Positions 15,464 through 25,575 are shown, counted from the first letter of the stretch. The stretch: DNA of 64,000 nucleotides from Prevotella sp. (GCA_017417465.1 JAFPZD010000014.1:62001-126000); one strand, 5' to 3'. The notes: generated by a model from the sequence alone, not told the origin. Numbers and translations are program-made.

Positions 15464-16396
15464 ATGGAACACGTAAAATGCCTTATTATCGGCAGTGGCC
15501 CCGCCGGTTACACTGCTGCCATCTATGCCAGCCGAGCCAATCTTAATCCCGTGGAGTACTGCGGCCTGCAGCCCGGCGGCCAGCTCACCCAGACCACCGA
15601 AGTAGAGAACTTCCCCGGCTACCCCGAAGGCGTTCAGGGTCCGCAGATGATGGACGACCTGCGCCGTCAGGCGCTCCGCTTCGGAACCGACATCCGCGAT
15701 GGCGAGATTCGCAAGGTCGACTTCTCACAGCGTCCCTACAAAGCTGTCGACGACGAGGGCCGGGAACTGGAGGCCGACACCGTCATTATCGCCACTGGTG
15801 CTTCAGCCAAGTACCTTGGCCTGCCCGATGAGACGAAGTATAACGGCATGGGCGTCTCAGCCTGTGCCACCTGCGATGGCTTCTTCTATCGCAAGAGGAC
15901 GGTTGCCGTCGTCGGCGGTGGCGACACTGCCTGCGAGGATGCCCTCTACCTGAGCGGCCTGGCCAAGAAAGTTTACCTCATCGTTCGCAAGCCGTACCTG
16001 CGTGCCTCCAAGGTGATGCAGCAGCGCGTCATGGAGCGTGAGAACATCGAAATCCTGTTCGAGCACAACACCGTCGGCCTCTTCGGTGAGGACGGCGTGG
16101 AGGGTGCCCACCTGGTGAAGCGCCGCGGTGAGCCTGACGAGGAGATGGTCGACATCGCCATCGACGGTTTCTTCCTCGCCATTGGCCACAAGCCCAACAC
16201 CGACATCTTCCGCGAGTGGCTCGACACCGACGAGGTCGGCTACCTGAAGAAGGTAGACGGCACGCCGCGTACCAAGCTCCCCGGCATCTTCGTCGCCGGT
16301 GACTGTGCCGACCCTGTCTACCGTCAGGCCATCAGTGCCGCCGGCACCGGCTGTCAGGCAGCTATTGAGGCCGAGCGCTTCCTGCTGGGACAGTAA
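15464..16396 (+). CDS. trxB: Thioredoxin-disulfide reductase
   Basis: 310 residues from the ATG at 15464; an earlier in-frame start at 15419 would add a non-conserved 15-residue tail encoded by a GC-rich hairpin. FAD binding is shown by IIGSGPAGYTAAIYASRA, the redox-active pair by CATC (Cys134, Cys137), NADPH binding by VVGGGDTACEDALYL, and the second FAD motif by GIFVAGDCADP. It reduces thioredoxin with NADPH in the cytosol. The pairing with a peroxidase gene immediately upstream suggests an oxidative-stress unit. Confidence 0.96.
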   Translation: MEHVKCLIIGSGPAGYTAAIYASRANLNPVEYCGLQPGGQLTQTTEVENFPGYPEGVQGPQMMDDLRRQALRFGTDIRDGEIRKVDFSQRPYKAVDDEGRELEADTVIIATGASAKYLGLPDETKYNGMGVSACATCDGFFYRKRTVAVVGGGDTACEDALYLSGLAKKVYLIVRKPYLRASKVMQQRVMERENIEILFEHNTVGLFGEDGVEGAHLVKRRGEPDEEMVDIAIDGFFLAIGHKPNTDIFREWLDTDEVGYLKKVDGTPRTKLPGIFVAGDCADPVYRQAISAAGTGCQAAIEAERFLLGQ

Positions 16397-16443
16397 ACTG
16401 CAGCCGTGGCTGCCGTGCTTCACTTGTCCACAGTTCCAATACC

Positions 16444-16488
16444 AACATCCCCGCCATCCGACCCGAAAGGGTTGATGGCGGGGATGTT
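16444..16488. terminator. Bidirectional terminator between trxB and the DUF6242 gene
   Basis: aacatccccgccatc pairs with gatggcggggatgtt around a short loop, 15 perfect base pairs, between two convergent genes. Confidence 0.85.
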
Positions 16489-16511
16489 CTTATTTACGCC
16501 TTCGTGCGTGA

Positions 16512-17993
16512 TTACTTCATCGGCATGTTCCAGATGTTGCCGGGATACGTGTCGGTAGCCTGGGGTGCAGGCCAGTAGCCCTGTGAGATGCTGTTGTCGC
16601 CATCGAAGAGCCAAGCGACGTCGCCGACGACCACTGCTGACGGGAAACGTGTTCCTGCGAACGAAGCAGGCACTGCGACCTCAGTCCATGTGATGCCGTC
16701 CTCTGAACGATACATCTTGTTGTTGATGGTTCGCGTGTCTTCTGCATCGATGATCTCGCCACCAAACAGGTAAACGACGCTGCCATTGCTGAAGGCCTTA
16801 GCCTGGTAGAGCAGCGGCATGCCCTCGGCGAGTGTGCCTTCCATCTTCCAGGTGCTGCCGTCGGTCGTCGAATAGACGATGTTGCTTACGTAGTCGGCTC
16901 CGATAAAGTTCCGGTAACCGCCAATGAGGAAGAGCTTGTTGCCCAAGGTGAAGAAGGCACCGTCGTTGGGAATCACGAAGCCAGCCCCGATCTCATCGAG
17001 CGGGTTGATGCGCTCCCATGTCAGGCCGTCAGTCGACTTCATCAGCACGCGGTTCATCTGCTGCATGCCGAAGCCATACATGTAACCGCCATAGACGTAC
17101 ATGGCGCCGTTGAACACGAAGGCGTTGGCATACGGTGAGTTCCATGTGTTGCTGATGGGGTTTGTCTCGCCGTTGAACGAACCCTTTGAGTCAGCCTCCA
17201 GTGACTTGAAGTTCTCGCCGTCGTCCGAGACGAAGGCCCTCCACACGGGGATGGTGGGTGACGGCCCCATCCAACCATCCTCTACGTCAGGAGCGTTGCC
17301 GAACTTGTCGGTGCCGAGCACGCGCTGACCCAGTAGTACGTACAACTTGTTGTTGAACGGCACCAGACGAGCCCCTTCGCCACCGATGACCTCCTTGTCG
17401 GCGTTGGTCACTTTGTAGTCGACATCGGTCCAGACAATACCGTCGGTTGAGCGCTGCAGGACGTAGGCCTCCTCGGCAGCTCCCGTAGTCTGGTCGGTAA
17501 TCTTGTTGGTGACGGTGAAGGCGTAGAACTTACCCTTGAAGTAGGTAAAGTCGCGCCAGACGACGTTGGTAGCCGGGAGTGCAGCCTTCTTCGTCAGGCC
17601 TTCCACAGCCGTCTTTGCCCGATAGACGTTGACGGTGTAGGTGACGATCTTGCTGCCGTTGGTCACTTGCACGCTGACGGGCTTGGTGGCGTCGACGGTC
17701 ACACCGCTTTCGGTCACCTCCACGCCGCCCACGCTTGCCGTGGCGTTCAGCGTCGGCGTCAGTTTCAGGACGGCTTCCTGCATGGCGGCGTCGGTGACGT
17801 CCCATGCGATGCTGTCGTCCTTGTTGTCGAGCACCCCCTCTGTCAGTGGTGCGAGTTTGTAGGCCACCGTACTCTCGGCAGGCGTGATGGTGCCTGCGAC
17901 AATACCTACTACTTCTTCCTTCTCGTCGTCAGAGCACGACGTGAAGCTCAATGCTGCGATGGCAGCAAGGAAATAAAAGCTTTTCAGTTTCAT
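16512..17993 (-). CDS. DUF6242 lipoprotein with Kelch-like repeats
   Basis: 493 residues from the ATG at 17993 that begins the lipoprotein signal peptide (SFTSCSDDE, Cys near residue 20). Residues about 30-130 form a beta-sandwich region, and the rest holds repeated units of the kind GNKLFLIGGY, GSVVYLFGGE and SEDGITWTEV that build a Kelch-type beta propeller, as in DUF6242 proteins of Bacteroidales. It is the last gene of the ECF sigma-FecR-SusC-SusD-TlpA cluster, 38 bp after the TlpA-like gene. A surface or periplasmic binding role fits the position; no enzymatic motif is seen. Confidence 0.82.
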   Translation of the reverse strand: MKLKSFYFLAAIAALSFTSCSDDEKEEVVGIVAGTITPAESTVAYKLAPLTEGVLDNKDDSIAWDVTDAAMQEAVLKLTPTLNATASVGGVEVTESGVTVDATKPVSVQVTNGSKIVTYTVNVYRAKTAVEGLTKKAALPATNVVWRDFTYFKGKFYAFTVTNKITDQTTGAAEEAYVLQRSTDGIVWTDVDYKVTNADKEVIGGEGARLVPFNNKLYVLLGQRVLGTDKFGNAPDVEDGWMGPSPTIPVWRAFVSDDGENFKSLEADSKGSFNGETNPISNTWNSPYANAFVFNGAMYVYGGYMYGFGMQQMNRVLMKSTDGLTWERINPLDEIGAGFVIPNDGAFFTLGNKLFLIGGYRNFIGADYVSNIVYSTTDGSTWKMEGTLAEGMPLLYQAKAFSNGSVVYLFGGEIIDAEDTRTINNKMYRSEDGITWTEVAVPASFAGTRFPSAVVVGDVAWLFDGDNSISQGYWPAPQATDTYPGNIWNMPMK

Positions 17994-18031
17994 ACTTTCT
18001 TTTTTTTGGTTAGACATTATTGTAATTAGAG

Positions 18032-19171
18032 TTACATGTTCAGTGCCTCGTTGATGGCGTCGCGCAGTGCCTCACCACGCAGGTTCTTGCGGAAGATCTT
18101 GCCGTCCTTGTCGACAACGATGATGAATGGGATGCCGTTGAACTGGTAGAGGTCCATGACCTCCTTGCCGGCATCGGGCGTCCATGTCAGTGTCCAGGGC
18201 ATCTGCTCCTCCTTCATGGCCTTCTCCCAAGCCTCGCGCTTCGAGTCGATGCTGACGCTCAGGAACTCCACCTTCTTCCGGTCCATGTCGGTGTAGATGG
18301 CCTTCATCTTGGGAATCTCGGCGCGGCAGGGTCCACACCATGACGCCCAGAAGTCGATGACGAGCACCTTTCCCTTAAAGTCCTGTGGCCTCACCTTCTT
18401 GCCTTTCTGCGTCAGGCTTGTGAAGTCTGGGGCGACGGCTCCGATGGCACACCGCTCACGGTGCATGCGCTGCTCCTCTTTGTCGGCTTTGTACTTGGCT
18501 ACGAGTCGTGCTGACTGTTCGGACTGTGCTGCGAGCTTGTCCAGTGTGGCGTCGATGAGCTCCTTGTCCTTTTGCTGGTTCAGTCCCTCCAAGGGCACGA
18601 GCACACTGTTTCTGTCGGCGAAGTGCTCCACGAAGAATCGGTCGTAGGCGTCGGCGTTCTCGTTGTTGGCATTGTAGAGGGCCATCGTCAGGTCCTGCTT
18701 GCTCTTGTCGTTGGCGAACTCGGCCTTGTAAACATTCTGCGAGATGGCAATCATCGACTGGTAGTTGCGGTAGGTCTGGAAGTTGATGAGGTTCATCAGG
18801 TCATTGTTCTTTCCGCCTCGGATGTAGACGTAGGGCGGGTTTTTGATCTTGATTTTGGCGGTGTCAACACCGCGGAAATCGATGCCCAGGTCCTCGTTCT
18901 CGAGCCAGATGCGGACGTCCTGCCATCGTCCGCAGTCGACGACGGCGAGACCCGGCTTGGCTACGGGCACGTCGATGGTGTAGTTGTGACTAACAGGGTC
19001 TACGTCGGCCTCGGCGAGGACTTCGCGTCCTGAGCCAGCGTACCGGAAGACCGTCATCTTGAAGTTGTCGTCAATGAACTTGACGTTGCCGCTGATGCGC
19101 ACGGTCTGCTGGGCGCCTGCTGTGAGGCAAGCCAGGAGTGCTACGGCGGTGATTAGGGGTTTCTTTTTCAT
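18032..19171 (-). CDS. TlpA-like thiol-disulfide oxidoreductase
   Basis: 379 residues with a signal peptide (ends AGAQ). The N-terminal half is a DUF4369-like beta domain (residues about 25-130) followed by a helical linker; the C-terminal 145 residues are a thioredoxin fold with the active site WASWCGPCRAE and the cis-Pro loop NGIPFIIVVDKDG. It would exchange disulfides in the periplasm, attached or soluble. Such proteins are common passengers of Bacteroidales SusCD loci. It is 133 bp downstream of susD, and that gap is G-rich with a ggcgcgtt/aacgcgcc hairpin at 19242-19260. Confidence 0.92.
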   Translation of the reverse strand: MKKKPLITAVALLACLTAGAQQTVRISGNVKFIDDNFKMTVFRYAGSGREVLAEADVDPVSHNYTIDVPVAKPGLAVVDCGRWQDVRIWLENEDLGIDFRGVDTAKIKIKNPPYVYIRGGKNNDLMNLINFQTYRNYQSMIAISQNVYKAEFANDKSKQDLTMALYNANNENADAYDRFFVEHFADRNSVLVPLEGLNQQKDKELIDATLDKLAAQSEQSARLVAKYKADKEEQRMHRERCAIGAVAPDFTSLTQKGKKVRPQDFKGKVLVIDFWASWCGPCRAEIPKMKAIYTDMDRKKVEFLSVSIDSKREAWEKAMKEEQMPWTLTWTPDAGKEVMDLYQFNGIPFIIVVDKDGKIFRKNLRGEALRDAINEALNM

Positions 19172-19304
19172 TTTTATTGGGGTTTGGGTTTGGGTGTTAC
19201 GAGGGGTGGGTGAGAGGGGAGGGGGCGGGGAGAGAGGCGGGGGCGCGTTGGCAACGCGCCATACTGAACGACGGGCAGCGGGGGCCGGCGCTCGGGGGCA
19301 CGGC

Positions 19305-20816
19305 CTACCGGTAGCCGGAGTTCTGGCGGATACGCTGCTCCGTCAGGCGGATCTCGTAGTCGGGCACGGGAAGATTCCAGCGGTTGGGGGCGATGGCGGC
19401 GAGGCGTGCGTCGCCCAGCAGGTTGTTGGTGCGCATCAGGTCCCAGCGGTAGTGGCCCTCGTAGGCCAGTTCCAGGCGGCGCTCTTTGAGCACGGCACGG
19501 AGGAAATCGTCCTGTGTCGGGAAGTCGTTCAGGGTGTAGGGTGCAGGCTTCTGCCCCAGGTTGAAGGCTCGGCTACGTACGGCGTTCAGCTCGTCGAGGG
19601 CGTCGGTGGTGATGCGCCCCGTGGCTCTCACCGTTGCCTCGGCGTATGTGAGCTTCATCTCGGCGAGGCGTATGTAGATGACGTCGTCGTAGTTGCCTCC
19701 CAGATACTTTGCCGACGTGAAGTAGTTCGGATTGTCAGTTGGCGAGCCCTGGGCGATGAGGTACGTGCGGCGTACGTCACTGGCGTCGTAGACGTCGATG
19801 GCCTCCTGTGGAATGTAGTAAGCCAGCTTTCGGTAATAGCCCAGCCCGTTGGGGTAGTTGTCGGTGTAGATGCGGCTTGGCTCGAAGAAGACGAGCTCGC
19901 CGCTACGGCTGGTGGGGTTGGGATAGCCGTCGGTCTGTGAATACTCGTTCGACGGGAACAGGTTGTTGACGTATTCGCTGGGCGTGGCCGCGAAGGCGTA
20001 GCCCGGTGTGTCGAGCACCGTCTTGGCCAGGTCGGCGGCCTTTTGCAGCGTCTCGCGGTCGTTCTCTGCCGTTGCCTTGTACAGCAGTACGCGGCTCAGC
20101 AGCGCTTGTGCCACGGCGCGGTTGGCATGAGTGCGCTGAACCGGTGCCGGCACCGCTTCGTCGAGGTCGGGTATGGCCGCCTCCAGGTCGCCGATGATGT
20201 TGGCCCAGCATTGCGCATTGCTGCTGCGAGCCTCCGGCGCGTCGGGGTTGTAGCCGGTGTAGGGCGTTGACTTCAGCACGATGCCGTCGCCCTCCGTATT
20301 GCCTTGCAGCGCCTGGTCGCCGTAGATGGCCAGCAGCATAAAGTTAATGTAGGCACGTATGAACCGCGCTTCGGCGATGTGCCTTCGCTGCTTCTGCTGG
20401 TCGTACTCGCCGTAGGTCTCGATGCCAGTAATGATGTTGTTGGCAAAGTCAATGGCATTGTAGCCATTCAGCCACATACGCGTGAGCACGCCATCGTGCT
20501 CGTTGCTGCTGAACTCGCTGCTCTCGATGGCCACGTAGGATGCCGATGTCTCCTGCACCTTCAGGTTCTCGGTCGTCAGGTCGGCCAGCAGGAAGACGTC
20601 GCCCGTGTTCGAGTAGTTGTTCTGATCCTGCGGTGCTCCTGACAGGAAGACGTTCAGTCGGACGTAAGCACCGGCGAGTGCCGCCTCGGCCGTCTTCTCG
20701 GTTCGGTACACCTTCTCGTCGACGTAGGTGTTCTCAGGTGCGTAGTCCAGCTCGCAGGCGGCCAGCATTGTCGCTGCGATGAGGGCGATGATATGTTGTG
20801 AAAATAGCTTCTTCAT
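19305..20816 (-). CDS. SusD/RagB family nutrient-binding lipoprotein
   Basis: 503 residues with a lipobox (MLAAC, Cys near residue 21). The helical SusD pattern is clear: TEKTAEAALAGAYVRL, an ARFIRAYINFMLLAIYGD helix, RAVAQALLSRVLLY (TPR-like), RLAEMKLTYAEATVR, and the C-terminal ERRLELAYEGHYRWDLMR with the conserved RWDLMR. It lids the SusC barrel on the outer surface and captures a ligand for import. It follows susC by 12 bp. No glycosidase is nearby, so the substrate need not be a glycan. Confidence 0.94.
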   Translation of the reverse strand: MKKLFSQHIIALIAATMLAACELDYAPENTYVDEKVYRTEKTAEAALAGAYVRLNVFLSGAPQDQNNYSNTGDVFLLADLTTENLKVQETSASYVAIESSEFSSNEHDGVLTRMWLNGYNAIDFANNIITGIETYGEYDQQKQRRHIAEARFIRAYINFMLLAIYGDQALQGNTEGDGIVLKSTPYTGYNPDAPEARSSNAQCWANIIGDLEAAIPDLDEAVPAPVQRTHANRAVAQALLSRVLLYKATAENDRETLQKAADLAKTVLDTPGYAFAATPSEYVNNLFPSNEYSQTDGYPNPTSRSGELVFFEPSRIYTDNYPNGLGYYRKLAYYIPQEAIDVYDASDVRRTYLIAQGSPTDNPNYFTSAKYLGGNYDDVIYIRLAEMKLTYAEATVRATGRITTDALDELNAVRSRAFNLGQKPAPYTLNDFPTQDDFLRAVLKERRLELAYEGHYRWDLMRTNNLLGDARLAAIAPNRWNLPVPDYEIRLTEQRIRQNSGYR

Positions 20817-20828
20817 GACGTGTCAGGG

Positions 20829-23800
20829 TTAGAATGTTGCGTTAATACCGAACTGCAGGCTACGTGACGAGGGCATGGTGCTGTTGTCGTAACCCATAGA
20901 AGTCACCGACGATCCGAAGGCACTGACCTCAGGATCCAGGCCACTGTAGCCCGTCAGCGTCAGAACATTGGTCATGGTGACGAACATCCTGAACTGCTTC
21001 ACCAGCCCTATTCTGCTCAGCAGTTCCTGGGGCAGGCGGTAGGCCAGTGTCAGCGTCTTGAGGCGCAGGTACGAGTTGTTCTCGAGGAAGCGGGTCGACG
21101 TGACGGCAGTGGTGTAGTCGTAGGCGCCGATGATCGACGCGTTCTTCAGCTTGGGGATGTCGGTCTGCTGTCCGGGCAGCTGCCACATCTGCAGAATCTC
21201 CTCCGCGAGGTTGTCGGCGTTCTGCGTATAGGTGAGCATGGTGGCGCGGGTGGCGTTCATCATGTGGCTGCCTACGCAGAAGTTCAGGAACACGTCGAGC
21301 TCCAGGTTCTTCCACGTCAGGTTGTTCTTCAGCGACCCGTAGAACGTCGGCGTTGCCGTACCCATGACGAACTTGTTCTGGTTCGAGATGGCCCACTGCG
21401 AGGCAGGAGGCACCGTCGACACCGTACCGTCGCGGAACTCCCACAGGGGGTCGCCCGTCTGGGGATCCACGCCTGCCCACTTGTGCAGGTACCACTGTGC
21501 CGCGGCCTTCCCCTCCTCGTAGTACTTATACGAGCTGTTCAGTTCGTCCAGCTGGTTACCCTCGAAGTTCAGCTTCAGTATCTTGTTGCGAGCCATCGAC
21601 AGGTTGAGCACCGTCTCCCACTGCCAGTCCTTCGTCCAGATGTTGCGCGTGACGAGCTGGAAGTCCAGTCCCGTGTTCAGCATGTCGGCGATGTTCTGGT
21701 TCTCCTTGGTGTACCCGGTGTACATCGGCAGGTTAGACGAGAAGAGCATGTTCGTCGTCTTCTTGTAGTACCAGTCCAGCGTGATGGTGACGCGCCGGCG
21801 TAGCATCTCCATGTCCAGTCCGACGTTCCACGTGATGGTACGCTCCCAGTCGAGGTTGGCATTGCTGGGCTGCGACATCTGCAGGAAGTTCTGTCCGCCG
21901 TAGCTGGTCAGCGTGTTCAGCACGTAGACGGCCTGCGAGCCGTAGTAGCTGTTGTTGCCGTCCTTGCTCGATACGCCCACGCTGGCACGCAGCTTACCCT
22001 CGTCGATGAAGGGCATGGCGTTGTGGATGAACGGCTCGCGCGAGAAGCGCCAACCGGCACTCACTGACGGCGTGCTCAGGTAGCGGTGGTTCTTGTTATA
22101 GTGCGACGACCCGTCGAGTCGATAAGTCACGCCTGCCATGTACTTCATGCGGTACTGATAGTTCAGACGAGCGAATGCTGAGAACAAGGCCGACTGGCGC
22201 ATGTTGGCTCCCAGTACGCGCTTGTCCTGGGCAGCCCCCACGCCGCGCAGGTCGGGGCTGAAGAAGTCGCTGCCGGCCACCGACATCATGCGCTCCTTGG
22301 AGTACTCGTAGCTCTGCCCGAAGACGCCCTGCAGGAAGTGCTGTCCCACCACCTTGTTGATGTTCAGCGTGTTGTTGACGACGTACTTCAGGCTGTTGCG
22401 CTGCGACTCGGTGGCCTGATTGCCGACGACGCCCGTCAGTGTTTCGGGCAACGAGCCCTTGCGGACGTTCGAAAAGACGTTGTACATGTCGGTGCCAATC
22501 TCCGATTTCAGTGTCAGCCAGCTCAGGGGGCTCCACTCCAAGTACATGTTTCCGACGGCACGCGTATCGTCGCTTGTCTCGTCGTTAATATAGGCCATGG
22601 CCACGGGATTATACGCTTCCGGGTCGCCCTTCGCGTTGGGCTGGTAGCCATAGTAGTAGTCGCCGTTGGCGTCGTAGATGGGTAGGTTTGGCGCCTTCTT
22701 GATGGCGTAGCTATAGATGTCCTGGGCCTGCAGGGCATTGTTCTCCAGTCGTGTCAGCGACATGTTGGCGCCCAGTTTCAGGCGCTTGCTCAGCTCGGTG
22801 TCAACGTTCAGGCGAACGGCATAGCGCTGCATGTCGTTGTTGATGATGTACGACTGGTTGTCCGAGAACGACAGACTAAGGAAGTAGGACGTCGACTTGC
22901 TGCCCCCACTGAATGACGCTGACGTATTGTGGCTCACGGCCGTACGTGTGACGGCGTCGATCCAGTCGGTGTTTGTCAGCGGCGGGAAGTTCTGCCCGTT
23001 GAAGTAGCTGCTGTAGACCTGCGCATAACCGTTGCCGTCGAGCAACTTAAGCTTGCCCATCAGCTGGTCGACGCCCAGGGTGTAGCTCACGCTGGCGCGG
23101 GGCTTGTCCCTGACGCCCTTCTTTGTCGTGATGAGCACTACGCCGTTGGCGCCGCGCGAACCGTAGATGGCCGTGGCGAAGGCGTCCTTCAGTATCTCGA
23201 TGCTCTCCACATCCTCGGGGTTAAGCGTGGCCAGTGGGTTCTTCTCGAACGAGTATTTTGCGTCCATGTTGTACTGAAGGGAGCCGCCACCCGTCTGCAT
23301 TCCTCCCATGGCAAAGGCAGGGATGGCGCCACCCGACATGTTCTGCGAGTTGGCAGAACGGTCGGTGCCGTAGATGGGTACGCCGTCGACCACGTAGAGG
23401 GGGTTGTTATCGCCGAGAATACTACTCAGTCCGCGGATGGTCAGCACGTTGGCCGAGCCCAGGGCTCCCGACGAGGTCGACATGAACACGCCGGGTGCGC
23501 GGCCCTGCAGCATCTGGTCGACGGTCTGGAACGATACGTCGTCGGCAAGCTTCACCGACGATACCGAGCCCGTCAGGTCGCGGCGCTCCTGCTTGCTATA
23601 GCCGGTAACCACCAGCTCGCTGAGGCTGTAGTCGCTGCTCTCGAGCACCACGTTCAGGCGGCGGTGACTGCCCACGGCGATGGCCCGTCGCTGGTAGCCC
23701 AGGTAGCTGAAGTGCAGCGTGTCCGAGGCTGTCACGCCGATGCGGTAGGCCCCCGACGCATCTGTCTGTACTGACCTCGTGGTGCCTGCCACGCTCACCG

Positions 23801-24200
23801 TGGCTGATTCGAGCGGCGTGCCGTGGCTGTCGGTGACGTTGCCCGTCACGGTGACGGGCTCGGCCGGCAGTGGTGTGAAGGTGACAATGCCGTTGCTGAT
23901 GTCATAGTCGCACCTGATGAGGCCGGCTATCTGAGCAATGACCTGACGTGCCGACCGCTGTGTCGCCGTCAGCGTGATGCGGGGCCAGCCCTTCACCAGC
24001 TCCTCGCGGTAGACGAAGCTCAGCCCCGTCTGCTCCTGAATGTCCTGGAGCACGCGCTCCACAGGCGCCGACCGCCGGTCGATGCTCACCAACTTGTCCT
24101 GTGGGGGCTCCGCCACTGCTGCCATGCTCACGGCCAGCAGCAGGCCAGTGAGCCACAGCCCCAGTCTGCCAATAGGCGTCTTTCGTCGATTCATTCCCAT
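20829..24200 (-). CDS. SusC/RagA TonB-linked outer-membrane transporter with STN signalling domain
   Basis: 1123 residues from the ATG at 24200 (7 bp after the FecR stop); a second ATG six bases on is also possible. In order: signal peptide (about 1-30), a secretin/TonB short N-terminal (STN) domain (about 33-95, VSIDRRSAPVERVLQDI), a carboxypeptidase-regulatory-like domain (about 105-185), the TonB box/plug start (LSELVVTGYSKQERRDLTGS), plug motif DGVPIYG, then the barrel ending in a C-terminal Phe (GINATF). The STN domain contacts the FecR anti-sigma factor two genes upstream, so ligand occupancy should control transcription of the locus through the ECF sigma factor. Confidence 0.95.
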   Translation of the reverse strand: MGMNRRKTPIGRLGLWLTGLLLAVSMAAVAEPPQDKLVSIDRRSAPVERVLQDIQEQTGLSFVYREELVKGWPRITLTATQRSARQVIAQIAGLIRCDYDISNGIVTFTPLPAEPVTVTGNVTDSHGTPLESATVSVAGTTRSVQTDASGAYRIGVTASDTLHFSYLGYQRRAIAVGSHRRLNVVLESSDYSLSELVVTGYSKQERRDLTGSVSSVKLADDVSFQTVDQMLQGRAPGVFMSTSSGALGSANVLTIRGLSSILGDNNPLYVVDGVPIYGTDRSANSQNMSGGAIPAFAMGGMQTGGGSLQYNMDAKYSFEKNPLATLNPEDVESIEILKDAFATAIYGSRGANGVVLITTKKGVRDKPRASVSYTLGVDQLMGKLKLLDGNGYAQVYSSYFNGQNFPPLTNTDWIDAVTRTAVSHNTSASFSGGSKSTSYFLSLSFSDNQSYIINNDMQRYAVRLNVDTELSKRLKLGANMSLTRLENNALQAQDIYSYAIKKAPNLPIYDANGDYYYGYQPNAKGDPEAYNPVAMAYINDETSDDTRAVGNMYLEWSPLSWLTLKSEIGTDMYNVFSNVRKGSLPETLTGVVGNQATESQRNSLKYVVNNTLNINKVVGQHFLQGVFGQSYEYSKERMMSVAGSDFFSPDLRGVGAAQDKRVLGANMRQSALFSAFARLNYQYRMKYMAGVTYRLDGSSHYNKNHRYLSTPSVSAGWRFSREPFIHNAMPFIDEGKLRASVGVSSKDGNNSYYGSQAVYVLNTLTSYGGQNFLQMSQPSNANLDWERTITWNVGLDMEMLRRRVTITLDWYYKKTTNMLFSSNLPMYTGYTKENQNIADMLNTGLDFQLVTRNIWTKDWQWETVLNLSMARNKILKLNFEGNQLDELNSSYKYYEEGKAAAQWYLHKWAGVDPQTGDPLWEFRDGTVSTVPPASQWAISNQNKFVMGTATPTFYGSLKNNLTWKNLELDVFLNFCVGSHMMNATRATMLTYTQNADNLAEEILQMWQLPGQQTDIPKLKNASIIGAYDYTTAVTSTRFLENNSYLRLKTLTLAYRLPQELLSRIGLVKQFRMFVTMTNVLTLTGYSGLDPEVSAFGSSVTSMGYDNSTMPSSRSLQFGINATF

Positions 24201-24207
24201 AGTATCA

Positions 24208-25575
24208 CTAATAATCAATCATCATTACATTCTGCTTCTCCCGCACCGTGATGCCTGCAACCTTCTCCAGGGCACGCATCGTCGGGCCTATCTGGCCGTA
24301 GCGGTACAGGTTTCCCGACAGCTTCACATGCCGCAGGTCGTCGACAGCAAAGGCAAACTGCTTGCCGTACCACCGCGACAGCACGCTGACAATACGCTCC
24401 AAGGGCCAGTTCGTAAACTGGAACATGCCCTCGTTCCATGCCACATAGGGTGCCGTGTCAACGTCGTCGATTGTCGTCACGGTGCCGTTCATCGACAGCC
24501 GCTGGCCGGGCTGCAGCATCTGCTCGGCGCCGGCCGGGGGCGTCACGCCCAGGCTGCCGCGCACCAGCACGACGTAGGCGTCGGCAGCACCTTCGCCGAC
24601 GGCGGCCGCGTCCATGCCTGCCGCTGCGGGTCGCGTGGCGGCATCGACCGCGGCTGGTGGCTGAAGGGCTGTGCCCGACTTGGCGGTCGCCGTGCCCACC
24701 TCGGGCAACGACGTCGCTGACCGCTGCGCCTTCACCATGAACTCGGTGCCGTAGACCTGCACGTCGCCCTGCGGCGTATGTACGATGAAGGGGTGACGGC
24801 GGTCCTTGCTCACCATGAAATAGGCCTCGCCCTCAAGGTAGACCTCGCGCGTGCCGCCCGTAAAGCGTTCGGGGTATATCACGCGCGTATTATAATTAAG
24901 GTGTACCAGCGAGCCATCGGGAAGCGTCAGCCAGAACTCCTTGTCCGACCGGGTGGTCACGCGCAGTGCCGAGAGCAGCGCCGGCTCGCGGCCAGCTTTC
25001 GCTGACGCGGGGGGCGTGGCCGTGCGGTGACGTGCGCCGGCAGGGTGGCTCGGCTGCGCCGTGGCTGGCTGGCCGTCGGAAAGGGTGGGGACGGGACTTG
25101 TGCCGGCAGGCTGGCCGGGGTGTGTAGCGGGTGGCTGGGCGTCGGCCATGCCCTCTGGGCCAAGACCGCCGCCGAACTCCTTCGGGTCGGGGGTGAGGCT
25201 GATCATCGCCTCCATGCACCCGCTCTCGCGGCTCTGCTTGATGGCCATCTGAAGGGCAGGGCCCAGCTTGGGCGGTGTCACCTTGGCGTACTGGTAGAAC
25301 CACAATGCGCCCGACACGGCCACGACCACCACAGCGGCAGCCGCCCAGCGCAGGCGACGCCAACGCCGCAGTGTCGCGGGCGTCACGCCGTCGGCGTCAT
25401 GGCGCAGCGGGCGCGTGGCGTCGTCGTCACCCGTCCGTATGCGCTCGCGAAGCTGCTCAAGGGCGCCGTCGTCTACGTCGGCGTATGTGGCATAACGGCC
25501 ATGCAGCGCGTCGCCGTCGACATCTCCCTCGACCATCAGTCGCTTCAAGTCGTTGAAATCGTATGGTTTCTCCAT
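24208..25575 (-). CDS. FecR-type anti-sigma factor with low-complexity insertions
   Basis: 455 residues, longer than the usual 320-400. The N-terminal cytoplasmic part (about 1-80) would hold the ECF sigma factor; one transmembrane segment follows (AAAAVVVVAVSGALWFYQYA, about residues 84-103). The FecR domain (LPDGSLVHLNYNTRVIYPERF, REVYLEGEAYFMV, FIVHTPQGDVQVYGTEF) starts near residue 215, and a DUF4974 domain (PLERIVSVLSRWYG) ends the protein. Two Pro/Ala-rich stretches, about residues 140-205 and 285-320, look like insertions. The sigma gene lies 554 bp upstream, separated by a foldback element, and susC starts 7 bp downstream. Confidence 0.92.
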   Translation of the reverse strand: MEKPYDFNDLKRLMVEGDVDGDALHGRYATYADVDDGALEQLRERIRTGDDDATRPLRHDADGVTPATLRRWRRLRWAAAAVVVVAVSGALWFYQYAKVTPPKLGPALQMAIKQSRESGCMEAMISLTPDPKEFGGGLGPEGMADAQPPATHPGQPAGTSPVPTLSDGQPATAQPSHPAGARHRTATPPASAKAGREPALLSALRVTTRSDKEFWLTLPDGSLVHLNYNTRVIYPERFTGGTREVYLEGEAYFMVSKDRRHPFIVHTPQGDVQVYGTEFMVKAQRSATSLPEVGTATAKSGTALQPPAAVDAATRPAAAGMDAAAVGEGAADAYVVLVRGSLGVTPPAGAEQMLQPGQRLSMNGTVTTIDDVDTAPYVAWNEGMFQFTNWPLERIVSVLSRWYGKQFAFAVDDLRHVKLSGNLYRYGQIGPTMRALEKVAGITVREKQNVMMIDY

